Of a stretch of 64,000 bases of DNA, positions 49,368-58,530 are shown piece after piece. The translations under genes and the position numbers were made by a program. Numbering within the stretch: the stretch's first letter is position 1; each line of letters starts with the position of its first letter. Origin of the DNA: Bostrychus sinensis (lineage: Eukaryota > Chordata > Actinopteri > Gobiiformes > Eleotridae); contig CM036251.1 of NCBI GenBank assembly GCA_020698575.1, positions 16,408,288 to 16,472,287 of the forward strand, written 5' to 3'. Under the pieces are notes generated by a model that saw only the letters and a list, made by a program, of their open reading frames with translations, was not told the origin of the DNA and did no database searches.

Positions 49368-49430
49368 ATCAGTCCAAACAGTATTGCAGCCAGAGATGGG
49401 CGCATCCGGGAGGGGGACCGCATCTTACAG
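49368..49430 (+). CDS. pdzrn4: pdzrn4 exon D: central part of PDZ2 (residues 153-173)
   Basis: This is a 63-bp micro-exon of 21 codons, phase 0 at both ends, between acceptor 'tttttcctcacag' and donor 'ttacag|gtatcc'. The peptide ISPNSIAARDGRIREGDRIL(Q) is the hallmark PDZ segment 'NSIAA.DGRI..GD.IL' covering beta-C, alpha-A and beta-D. The RIREGDRIL core is nearly invariant in the PDZRN and LNX families. Skipping this exon would keep frame but remove the core of PDZ2. It is short enough for automated gene predictors to miss. Confidence 0.96.
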
Positions 49431-50204
49431 GTATCCACGACACTGTCCCTTAAAACTCCCTCTAATTATATTCAGCATAAACCGCAAGCTTTTATTGTGT
49501 TGTGCCCTGCCACTGACTTCGAACCAGGCCTTTTCATTTTTAACAACAGCACATTACCGGGGCAGCCCACCCCCTCAGTGACTGTTATCAGGACAGAAAT
49601 GCCCCCCTGGCTGTTGTAGTTACAGACTCAGCACCAGTGGCTTCTGTTAACAGCTGTAGTTCAATGTGACACTATGTTTTACCCCCTCCAGCTCCATCTT
49701 CAGCCCAGCAGTTTCAGATAGATACGACTAGCCATTTGTCTGTCGGGGGCTGAGTTGTGTTGCCCCTGTGGGTTACCTGCAGGATTATTGTTTTCAGTGT
49801 GTGCAAGAGCCAGAGAATCTTATTTTAATGCTAAATCTGCACTAATGGTTTTGTTCTGGCCACATGAGAGCAATAAAAAAGCTGAAAACAAAACAATGAC
49901 TTTTTATGACCTTTTAATGATGCTAAGGCTAAGAATTGCCTACTTAGACAGAAACCATTAGCCTTGGTTCTGTTATTGTTGTTGTCACCAAATTATCAAG
50001 TCAAGCAAGTAACATTTTTATAAAGCTTTATAGGTTGATACAGTTATTTCTCACCAATATTAGGGTTGAGTGTAAAGATAGATAGTAAAAAGTTGTGAGT
50101 AGGTAGTAGCCTAGTTATTGTTGGTGTCATTAATCTTCTGCTTAGCCCTGTCCCTTGGGTTGTTAGTGATTAGGGATAGTTGCTGTGAAAACACATTCGT
50201 TAGA

Positions 50205-50705
50205 GAGCTTTCATCAACTCTTGCTCATATTATTCAACATTTGTATTTTTGCCTTAACAAATATTGTACTTTTGTTTTTTATTTGGACACATAATAATAA
50301 TAATGTTAACATTATTTGGAAATAATGGGTTTAATTGGCAACTTGCAGCAACTTTTGCACACAGGCTTATTTATAGTCACAATATTGTGGAATATTTATT
50401 TATATTTCTCTGTACTGTGCAACACCCCCCATTACTGTCAATATCATCATACTCATCCGCCATCACCATGCACATACGTATATAGCCTGTGTGATTGTTT
50501 TGCACTGATTATTTTATAGTTTATATTTATAATGTTACATATTTTTGCATTTGCGTTCTCTTGTAAATAATTCATATTGCACTTTTTTGTTTGCATGTTC
50601 ACTTCATTTTCTTGATTTCTGCACTTTATTCTGTAATAAGAGCTGCCTGAACAAGTGGATTTCTCCACTGTCAGATTAATAAAGTTCAATCTAATCTAAT
50701 CTAAG
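50205..50705 (+). mobile_element. 3' end of a LINE with (ATCTA)n-type tail
   Basis: AT-rich 3' UTR ending 'ttctccactgtcagattaat', 'aaagttcaatctaatctaat' and further short tandem units. The 'taataaagtt(n)atctaatcta' ending is typical of fish L2/CR1-like LINEs, which terminate in short tandem repeats rather than poly(A). No coding part is visible. Confidence 0.65.
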
Positions 50706-50838
50706 CTTTCTATGTCATTAAATTATTTTGTGTTATATTTTAAAATTATATATTTTTTTATTATTATTTTTTGTTTTTCCTGTACATGCTAAATGTACTT
50801 AGTGGAGGCTTTGCCTTTTTAATATTTTGATAGAATTT

Positions 50839-50848
50839 CCCCCCCCCC

Positions 50849-50880
<32 letters not shown>

Positions 50881-50881
50881 T
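50839..50881. repeat. C18-T25 homopolymer tract
   Basis: An uninterrupted run of 18 C is followed directly by 25 T on the + strand, in intron D-E. Confidence 0.9.
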
Positions 50882-51973
50882 GTCTCTTACTGATTTGAGC
50901 CTTATTTTATGGTAATCACTTGCGCCATAATTTCACTCCCACTGATTTTCAAATGTAGTAACCTTTTAAAATGTTCACTGAACTCCAACAGATTAATATG
51001 TTAGTTATAAATTAACCGTTTTACATGATTGTGGCGCAACACGCAATTTTCCTCAATGACACATCGGATTTTTGAGTAACAAGCTGCACATAATGAGCTT
51101 TGCATTAATGAGTGTAACCCTAATGAGACGCTCTCGAGACACCAGTAAAAGCAGTTAAACACAGAAACCAGGTTAATTTAACTTCCCCAGTCCCCACAAA
51201 CACTTGGATAAGCGTAATAGCCCATATTTATCTCAGCTGTCCCACATTAGCACCGGGGCTAAGTGGCTAATGCTAGGTTACATTCCAAGCTAGATGAATA
51301 ACAGCTTATTTATAATTCCCTCTTCAGATGTTGGCAACACAGTTATTCAGGGTCAGTTTTAATAGAATGAGGGCACTATAATTGAGTGTCCCCTTCAGAA
51401 AATAGTAATTATAATTGAAAAAGCAAAACTGTAGAGGAAGTAAACAGCGTGCACAAGCAGTTATTAAAATTGGGCAGGTGGGCTAGCGTTTCCATGTGCC
51501 GAGGGACGGGTTTTAAGCCTGAAATAGGGCTTGTGGTTGCATTTGTGAGCTCGACTAGTACTCCAGCGCTATTATCCAGCAGCGACAGGGGCCATTACTC
51601 TGCCCCGCAAAAAGATGGACGCCCCCTGTCACTGGCCAGTTAATTGTACGGTTAGATGTATGTATGCTGCGAGATACAACAGCATGGTCGGCCCATAGCC
51701 ACTGTCCCATTCATAATCAAGGCTTTATATTAGAGAGGCTGTTTACTGTGTCCCGGGGAGGCTAAGATATGATTGTGTGCACAGGCGTTTTTTTATTGGG
51801 GTGTTTTGTTTTCCTTAAGGGATTTGCATAAGGTTAACAGAATACAAAGGCTCATGTAGCCAATGCATGTTAAGGCTTTTGCTGTTTACACAAATGCCTA
51901 TGCGTTTAGGGAAACTGTTTGTTTGCTTCAGACCAAAAAGTAATTGTGTTTTTTGTTTTTTTTTTATCTGCAG

Positions 51974-52075
51974 ATTAATGGTCAGGATGTCCTGGACAGA
52001 GAGGTAGCAATGGCAGCACTCTCCAATGAAGACTGCAGGAGCGTTGTGCTGCTACTCGCCCGGCCAGAGTTGCAG
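51974..52075 (+). CDS. pdzrn4: pdzrn4 exon E: C-terminal part of PDZ2 (residues 174-207)
   Basis: Acceptor 'ttttatctgcag' precedes and donor 'ttgcag|gtaaca' follows; 34 codons in phase 0. The peptide starts INGQDVLDREVAMAALSNE and ends RSVVLLLARPELQ. It forms the 'ING' turn, helix alpha-B (DREVAMAAL) and the last strand of PDZ2. Unlike PDZ1, the alpha-B start has no His, so ligand class is less obvious than for PDZ1. The terminal 'LLLARPELQ' marks the end of PDZ2 and closely resembles the PDZRN3/4 consensus I remember. Confidence 0.96.
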
Positions 52076-52342
52076 GTAACAGTACAAACAACACATTTAA
52101 ATACTATGTTTTGTAGTTTTAATATAGCCTACAAGGTTTTGTACAGTCATGGAAAATGCAATTTCAAGGCCCAGGTAAAGTTTGGGATTTTTATATTTTG
52201 GTATAAAGTTTTGGAATAGTTTTGGAAATTTAAACAGTGTGAGTAACATTCGGCTATTTAGAAAATCTAGAATATTTGAACTAAATCATTTTTTACTGGT
52301 CTATGGCGTTTGGTTTTGGTAATGCTTTAAAATAGCATAGAT

Positions 52343-52720
52343 CAGTCATTCCCAAAGTCAAGAGTGTCGTGGCCCCCTTACATTTCCGAAAATCCCATGT
52401 GGACCGCCAACTATACAACTTACCTCTATATAAAAGCATTACAAAAACAAATTTTAAAATTAAAACGAAGTACATAACTGTAATTAATTTCAAAATAGAC
52501 TTTTTATGGACTTAATGTTTTTAGATATTAAATATTTTCATTGACTAATTGTCTTTTTATATTTTTGTATGTTTTATTTGTTGTTGTGGGCCAAAACCAT
52601 GTGTCTGAAATGATGAATTGGAATTTAAATTGTATTGAAATATAGACAGCCTATGGGGGCCCCCCTGCAGTACCTTTGTGGACCCCCAGGGGGCCCCAGA
52701 CCCCACTTTGGGAATCACTG
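52343..52720. mobile_element. hAT-like MITE (378 bp) with perfect 8-bp duplication
   Basis: gcatagat occurs at 52335-52342 and 52721-52728. Left end CAGTCATTCCCAAAGT; right end reversed CAGTGATTCCCAAAGT, 15 of 16 identical. Surrounding 'gtcatggaaaatgcaatttc' (52148) and 'gtatgaaccctg' (53062-53073) may be ends of an older repeat into which it inserted. Confidence 0.88.
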
Positions 52721-53153
52721 GCATAGATGATTATTACTTTATATCTTTAGTTGCTTTTTTAAAAAATACATTCTGAACAAACTTACCAAGCATAATTATC
52801 TTCTAATGACCAAAAGTATAGGCTATAAGTCAGTAAAATTTGTGGAATAATATATTTCTGTGGGAAGAGCCTCAACATTTTTTTTTCAAGTGACTAATTT
52901 CCAATTTTAACAAATGAAATTGCAACAAAAGTGTGTTTCTAATGTACCATGTTGGGCATTTTGAATGCTATTTATTAATGTGTAAGTTATTTTAGGGTAG
53001 GGTCTAGGGAAATTCAGTCAAAAGTTTTGGAAAAGTTATGGAAAATTTATGGTAAAAAAGTGTATGAACCCTGAATATAAAACAGGTGCATATCAGTAAA
53101 TTAGAATATCATAGAAAAGTCCTGTATTTTAGTAGTTCAGTTCCAATTTAAAC

Positions 53154-54444
53154 TAGGACTGGGAAAATAAGCGCGTTAACGCAGTGCGTTAATTTATTGA
53201 TTTAATCGTGTTAATTTCAATTGACGCATCGATTAATTTGATCACAACAAAAATATTACGACGACACTGACAGAGGCAGCAACACGCCACGGGTCTTTCA
53301 GCGAGCGTAGAAGAACAACACACTTCCGTTTCCATCCATCAGGCGCGTTCAAGATGAGCCAGACTTGCGCAGTTTAGATCGGTGCCGGTCTGTGCGCAGT
53401 GCACGCCGGTTAGATTTGTGTAAGACTTGTTCCCGACTTGCTCTGATGTCACAAGTGCGACGGTCACCGTGAGATCCAAACGAGACCAGCGCCTGAACCG
53501 CTGCAGTTCATCAGGAGCAACTGCGGAGGTGGCACGGCTCAGTGCATGATGGGAAAACGCACACCGCGGTGAACGGACAGGTGATTGGATCTGAGTTTAG
53601 TGCTGATCAGAAACGTAACACACCGACACTTCACTGCTCTCCTCTCCTCCGCCTCTTTTTTCTAAAGTACAGACTAAAGTTACAGTTTTGACATAGATAA
53701 ACTTTTTGCCCCACTGCTCATTGTGAAGTAGCATATTATTAAAAAGATTGTGCACAATATCTGCTGTTATAGAAGGCATTTTAACTTTTATAATGTGTAA
53801 ACTTAGATATAAAAGCTAAGAACCACTGCTGAATGTGCCTCATGTTGTGAGTTCCTGAGGAGCCTAATGCGACAAATGAATGAGCTAAAGCAACATGAGT
53901 GACCATAAAGACACATTGCTAAATGGACAATTCTGCTTCAAATCGTTATCAGACAGCAATATAGACAAAACAAAAGTTATGTGCAGTCTATGCAAGGATG
54001 AGTTCAATTACCACTGGAGTAACACAGTTCATAGTATTTACACTGTTGTGAACCACAACAATTGTTATTAATTGAAGAATTAAACTTATTTTTGTTAAAG
54101 TTCTAAAAGAGATTACACATGCTTTTTTAGGTAAGTTTTGTGTATTTGTTGGTTGTACCTTATTTAGGCAAGCTTTGTCAATGAAGACAAGTTACAGGTC
54201 TCAAAAAGACTATTCATTTATTTTCTTTGCAAGTTTTGTTTGCATTGCACAAGTGTACAGTAAAGTATGTGAAGGTTAATTCAAAATAAACTTTCTAAAT
54301 TTACAATTTTGTGGTTGTATGTGAATTCATAATGTGATTAATTGCGATTAATCGCGATTAATAACTACCAGTAATTAATCGTGAATAATGTTTTTCATAT
54401 TTGCAATTAATTAGTTAAAAAAAAATTATCGATTGCTGGCCCTA
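53154..54444 (+). mobile_element. hAT transposon remnant (1291 bp), perfect 8-bp duplication
   Basis: atttaaac occurs at 53146-53153 and 54445-54452. Left end TAGGACTGGGAAAATAA; right end reversed TAGGGCCAGCAATCG. Subterminal 'gcgcgttaacgcagtgcgtt' and 'gcgattaatcgcgattaata' are palindromic arrays typical of this family. It retains a degraded BED-finger coding piece, so it derives from an autonomous element rather than a pure MITE. Confidence 0.85.
53895..54071 (+). pseudogene. hAT transposase N-terminal remnant with half a BED zinc finger
   Basis: An open frame from ATG reads MSDHKDTLLNGQFCFKSLSD and then DKTKVMCSLCKDEFNYHWSN before losing similarity and stopping at 54069-54071. 'KVMCSLCKDEF.YH' fits the start of a BED-type zinc finger (first Cys pair CxxC), the DNA-binding module of hAT/ZBED proteins. 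The distal His residues and all of the catalytic and dimerisation domains are missing. Confidence 0.7.
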
Positions 54445-54594
54445 ATTTAAACATATTTTACAGATTTAATACACAGAGTGAATATTTCAAGCATTTATCT
54501 TTTTTTATTTGTGATGATTATGGCTTATAGTTAATGAAAACTCAAAATGTTGTATCTCATGAAGTTAGAATAGTATAACATTAAAAAATCATCA

Positions 54595-54632
54595 CAAATC
54601 CAGCTCCAAGGAGTCACAAGCCAGTGTACAAA
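54595..54632 (-). repeat. LINE-tail family L fragment, very short
   Basis: 'aatccagctccaaggagtca' and 'caagccagtgta' are complements of the end of family L. Confidence 0.45.
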
Positions 54633-55343
54633 TACTGAAATAATAAACAGTGTAAACACCTTGTATTTTCTTGTGTAGGCCTACTCAAGACAACAGCCTG
54701 TAGTACCGGAAGAGCACTGCATTTAGGCATAATAGTCTGTGTAAACATGTTTGTTAAATAGTTTATGTGCAGAAACATGCACGCAGAGACACAGCTTTGG
54801 CCTAAGATTCATTATAATGTTAAAATGAATTACAACGCAGTCATTTACAGTAGCTCATTGTAGCAACAAAGGGTGACCACCTCCACCTTTCTACAACCAC
54901 TCCCAGTGAAAGCCACCACTGAGACCTCATCATGTTTTATTTTTATGTAGCACCACTGTAATTGACTTCCAACTCTAAGCCATAAAAGCTAATGGCATGC
55001 TAATGTTGAGTGAGTTCAGGACTGGGGCCGGTGGCAAGGAGGCAGAAGAAGTGTTGTCGCAGTGCAGATGAGCCCGGAGCCAGGGTACAGTGGAGAATGT
55101 GTGGAGTAATTAACTGTATCTGTGTCTCATGATATGAATCCACTTTGGTTCAGAGTCAGCAGACAAAAGGATAATAAATAATAGTGTGGGGTAGGCACAG
55201 GCCAAAGATGACTGCCCATGTGCATACTGTGTGTAGTTTTGGGTAATTCTTTATCTCACAGCCCCTAGTTTTTAGGCTAGTGAACACTTTTAGACATGTG
55301 AACAGTTAATAATTAGTTTAGTTCATAAATGTCCTTTTTGTAG

Positions 55344-55472
55344 ATGGAGGAGGCCTGGCTGGATGATGAACACAGTGAGTTCCTGGAGCAGCTCAAAATG
55401 GAGATGCTGGAGGAGCAGCAGAGAGAGGAGATGGAGATGGCTGCTTTAGAGGAAGATCAGGAACATGATCAG
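55344..55472 (+). CDS. pdzrn4: pdzrn4 exon F: acidic, Met/Glu-rich helix after PDZ2 (residues 208-250)
   Basis: Acceptor 'ctttttgtag' precedes and donor 'gatcag|gtaaaa' follows; 43 codons in phase 0. The peptide starts MEEAWLDDEHSEFLEQLKME and is dominated by Glu, Asp, Met and Gln; it should form an amphipathic or coiled helix. From memory, the WL.DE..EFLE.L..EMLEEQ pattern matches the post-PDZ2 segment of PDZRN4 (PDZRN3 has a similar WMDD..DFLDDL). The exon begins with ATG, but this Met is internal: the PDZ2 frame runs into it and no promoter evidence supports a start here. Confidence 0.94.
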
Positions 55473-55953
55473 GTAAAAACTCTTTCATTCTTCTTCAGCC
55501 ATTATTTACTAAATATTTCTCGTAGAATAAATCAAACTGAAGTTTCTAAAACAAACTCTGTGAATACAAAATTATAATAAATATTTATCAAAAGGGACTG
55601 ATAACTCATTTAAATTAGTAATTATAATTTAAAATTCTGTTTTGTTTTGAGGATTGCACTCTATAAAAATATAAATGGAACTTCAAAGGCAAAGCAGAAA
55701 GAAAACAATCCCCGAAGTAACAGAGCTTTTTGAATACATTAGACACATTAGTGTGTAAGTCTCACAACTTAACTTTTATTTTAAGTTTTATTGTTTATTG
55801 TTTTGCCCTCATCCCTAACTATGGAATATACAAAGAACTTTTTAAAAAAGATAGAAGTAAGTTTGTTAAAAATATTACACTGGAGTAAAATTATCTTTTT
55901 TGCTATTGTTACAGAATCATTAGCAGCAATTCTATTTATCCTCCTTCTATCAG
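55473..55953 (+). other. pdzrn4: Intron F-G (481 bp)
   Basis: This is the shortest intron in the gene here, phase 0, with donor GTAAAA and acceptor 'ctccttctatcag'. It is AT-rich with no repeat I recognise. Confidence 0.88.
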
Positions 55954-57405
55954 TTTCAGAGAGCTGAAGATGAAAGACCTTCCTGTTCGTCCCTCTCACA
56001 TCACGCAGACCATGTGCCAAACAGAAAAGACAGACTGGACAGTTCAGAGCACAATGTCTTGGCTCAGATTCAGAGGCGCCTGTCCCAGTGCCTCAGAGAC
56101 AGGGACACACACCGTCCCACTGGCTCCACGCGACTGGACGACAGAGATGATGATGAGGAGGATGGTGACCGCTTCCAGCAGCTCTTGGAGCTCAAGTGTC
56201 AGATCCGAAACAGCGGCGAGTACGACCTGTTCTACAGTCGACGCAGCACCATCGAGTGCAGTGTGGCAGAGCAGGGCAGTGTCCAACATGAACTACGAAT
56301 GCTCAATGAGGAGCTGCGCAGCATCGAGCTGGAGTGCCAGAACATCATGCAGGCACATAAGCTCCGCAAGAGCCAGCAGTCCCCCTCCACTGGCCGCTCT
56401 GGGCTTTCCAGCAAAAACCAAAGCCCAAAGAGGGGGGATCCTACCAGGAGCAAGTTGACAGACATAAACGAACGGCTTGAGAAATCGGACAAGGACAGTT
56501 CCAGTGCCTATAACACTGCTGAGAGTTCCCGCAGCACCCCCCTGCAGATGGACCGCTCCCCAGAGCACTCCCTTCAGAGAATGGTCAGCCTCACCAACCA
56601 GAGAAACCTCTGTAGTGGCCTTGCCATGGGCCACTCCAGCCCTGTCCCAGCATTCAGAGCACCTGTCCTGGGCAAGAGCAGTAGCCCAGACCACAGCAAC
56701 CCTTCTGAGTCGGACCAGACCCCTCAGCCTGAAGACGACAGGAGAGGAAAGGTCAAAGTACCTGCCTCACAGATTCCTTATTTCTCTCCATCCCACAGCT
56801 CCCAGCATCGCCAGGGCACAATCCCAGCCCACGCCCGACATTACCAGAGCTACATGCAGCTGATCCAGCAGCGCTCGGCTGTGGAGTACGCCCAGAGCCA
56901 GCTCAGTCTGCTTAGCCTCTGTAAGGAGCCACAGACGCCGGAGCCCAAGATGGAGTGGAAAGTGAAGATCCGCAGTGACGGCACACGCTACATCACCAAG
57001 AGACCAGTGAGGGACAAGATCCTCCGGGAGCGAGCCCTGAAGATCAAAGAGGAGCGCAGCAGCGGCATGACCACAGACGACGATGCAATCAGTGAAATGA
57101 AGATGGGACGCTACTGGAGCAAAGAGGAGAGAAAACAGCATTTAGTCCGAGCAAAAGAGCAGAGGAAGAGGCGAGAGTTCATGCAGCGCAGTCGTCTGGA
57201 GAGCCTGAAGGAAAACCCTCAGAGTAGTAGCGAGGGCCGCAAAGAAGTCAGCATCATTGAGCTGAGTCAGAAAAAAATGATGAAGAAACGCAACAAGAAG
57301 ATCCTGGACAACTGGATGACCATCCAGGAACTGATGACCCACGGCACTAAGGCTCCAGAGGGAGCCAAAGTGCACAATGCCTTCCTCTCAGTGACTACTG
57401 TATAA
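55954..57405 (+). CDS. pdzrn4: pdzrn4 terminal coding exon G: C-terminal region and PDZ-ligand tail (residues 251-733)
   Basis: Acceptor 'ctccttctatcag' precedes; the frame starts [11 protein letters not shown] and runs 483 codons to TAA at 57403-57405. Landmarks by product residue: FQQLLELK 324-331; a helical [20 protein letters not shown] block about 364-389; [16 protein letters not shown] 426-441; a Tyr/Gln-rich [17 protein letters not shown] block 540-569; the [20 protein letters not shown] block 583-602; [20 protein letters not shown] 623-642 followed by basic [10 protein letters not shown] to 653; a lysine-rich [11 protein letters not shown] 690-700; final LSVTTV, a class I PDZ-binding motif. 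From memory, the last 190 residues are nearly identical to PDZRN4. The first 180 diverge: a DSGVGRTDES-type block and a GFRNYNTSID-type block present in human PDZRN3 and PDZRN4 are absent and replaced by Arg- and Ser-rich sequence. The exon is clearly more GC-rich than its flanks. A GTG at 56014 is an internal Val codon, not a start. Confidence 0.97.
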   Translation, partial: FQRAEDERPSCSSLSHHADHVPNRKDRLDSSEHNVLAQIQRRLSQCLRDRDTHRPTGSTRLDDRDDDEEDGDRFQQLLELKCQIRNSGEYDLFYSRRSTIECSVAEQGSVQHELRMLNEELRSIELECQNIMQAHKLRKSQQSPSTGRSGLSSKNQSPKRGDPTRSKLTDINERLEKSDKDSSSAYNTAESSRSTPLQMDRSPEHSLQRMVSLTNQRNLCSGLAMGHSSPVPAFRAPVLGKSSSPDHSNPSESDQTPQPEDDRRGKVKVPASQIPYFSPSHSSQHRQGTIPAHARHYQSYMQLIQQRSAVEYAQSQLSLLSLCKEPQTPEPKMEWKVKIRSDGTRYITKRPVRDKILRERALKIKEERSSGMTTDDDAISEMKMGRYWSKEERKQHLVRAKEQRKRREFMQRSRLESLKENPQSSSEGRKEVSIIELSQKKMMKKRNKKILDNWMTIQELMTHGTKAPEGAKVHNAFLSVTTV

Positions 57406-57536
57406 AGGACTCACACAATACCCATGTGGTACAAAATACTTGCCTCGTTCAATGTGGCATTTTTAGGAGGACAATAGAAATATTTTTCACACTTTGTAAC
57501 CCAAAAAGCATTTTGTAAAGGATTTATCAGTGATAT

Positions 57537-57542
57537 AATAAA
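57537..57542 (+). promoter_or_regulatory. AATAAA polyadenylation signal, proximal
   Basis: Canonical hexamer within 'gatataataaaatttg', 132 bases after the stop codon. A T/GT-rich stretch follows ('tttgtttttgag'), as expected of a downstream element. Use in vivo is inferred. Confidence 0.5.
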
Positions 57543-58524
57543 ATTTGTTTTTGAGTAAGGTTTTTCATATCAATTCACAATCAAATCCCAATTTTCTATA
57601 AAAAGTATAACAGTTATTTTTCTTACTTCAGTCTTTACATGTTTAAGTTTGATCATGTTTGTTTTTATGTTATATACATGTAACGAAAGACAGTTTTATA
57701 CATGGACATTTGATGATTCACATTTGACCTTAGTTAAGTTGTTGTTATTGAAGATCAGAGAGTCTTCAGGCTCAGGTCTGTTTACTCTGTAAAGACTTCA
57801 GTTTGAAAGGCCTTTGGCCTTAATGCTGGGGATTGATTTGATCTAATGCAGTTTTGTGTTTTAATTATTCCAGAATATAAAGTGTCCATCTTATTCAAGT
57901 GGTGTATTTAGTAAAATACACATTCTCAGAAAACTTTTATGCTGCATTTTCTTAAACCAATAGGCCTTGGTCATTGGGATACAAAAAGTTGGATACAACA
58001 GTGAGTGAAGGTCAAATTATTGTCGTGAAGACATCCTTTTTAGACATAAATCTTTTTTTTTTTACCTTTGTTTGTGTTTACCTTCATTAGATTTATTTCA
58101 AAGATGGACCTGCTTAGTCATTCAGGAATAGTGTTTCTGCATACTTTTTACATTTGGACTTTCCATTACCAGCCTTATCAATAATGAGCACAGTAGCAAA
58201 AGTTTTAATCTCAGTGCTTTATCCTCATATTACATATCCTTATATAATTTAACACATTGGCTGACACTTAAACTTATGCCTTTTGTGTTAGAATGAGCTG
58301 GACTCAGGACACAGCTGCTTTGAATCACTCAACATGAAATGGGTTGACATACAGTGCTACATTGCACATACATTCTGTTTTATGTAAAGTGCATCTTGAA
58401 TCTTCAAATTGATTACTGTAAATTTGGACTTTTGAACCAAACCCTGTGTTAAGTCAATGTCTAATTTCAAGTAATGTGTAGCAAGGTAAAATGTGTGACA
58501 ATGGTGACCTTTGGAAAAGCTGAT

Positions 58525-58530
58525 AATAAA
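58525..58530 (+). promoter_or_regulatory. AATAAA polyadenylation signal, distal
   Basis: Canonical hexamer in 'gctgataataaattattg', followed within 50 bases by a T/GT-rich stretch ('ttggtgttttttatttt'). It would give a 3' UTR of about 1.1 kb. Confidence 0.55.

Larger units (their letters stand above)
49431..51973 (+). other. pdzrn4: Intron D-E (about 2.5 kb)
   Basis: Phase-0 intron. It contains the 3' end of an L2-like LINE (about 50205-50705) and a pure C-then-T homopolymer tract (50839-50881). A repeat-poor block at 51000-51650 is rich in TAAT-type homeodomain-like words and could be regulatory. The acceptor tract before 51974 is strongly T-rich. Confidence 0.9.
53083..54592. mobile_element. 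Short dispersed repeat split by a 1.3-kb hAT
   Basis: Left part 'caggtgcatatcagtaaatt', 'agaatatcatagaaaagtcc' (53083-53153); right part from 54453: 'acacagagtgaatatttcaa', 'gatgattatggcttatagtt', 'aatgaaaactc'. I remember these as contiguous in a common fish repeat, so the host is one element. A fragment of its right part also lies near 24770 ('gtacacacagagtgaaatag'). Confidence 0.75.
52076..55343 (+). other. pdzrn4: Intron E-F (about 3.3 kb), largely made of nested transposons
   Basis: Phase-0 intron with donor GTAACA and acceptor 'ctttttgtag'. About two thirds is transposon: a hAT MITE with perfect 8-bp duplication (52343-52720), and a 1.3-kb hAT with its own perfect duplication (53154-54444) inside another repeat (53083-54592). 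The segment 54630-55343 shows nothing I recognise. Confidence 0.9.

Noticed and set aside
55344..55346. ATG at the first codon of exon F as an independent start
   Set aside because: A good acceptor precedes it and the frame joins PDZ2 in phase; there is no promoter evidence.
56014..56016. Possible GTG start giving a 463-residue protein
   Set aside because: This Val is internal to the terminal exon; the frame begins at the acceptor at 55954 and continues from exon F in phase 0.
56293..56694. 133-codon antisense open frame, and other frames overlapping the terminal exon
   Set aside because: Shadow of the GC-rich pdzrn4 exon; codon pattern and family match support only the + strand frame.
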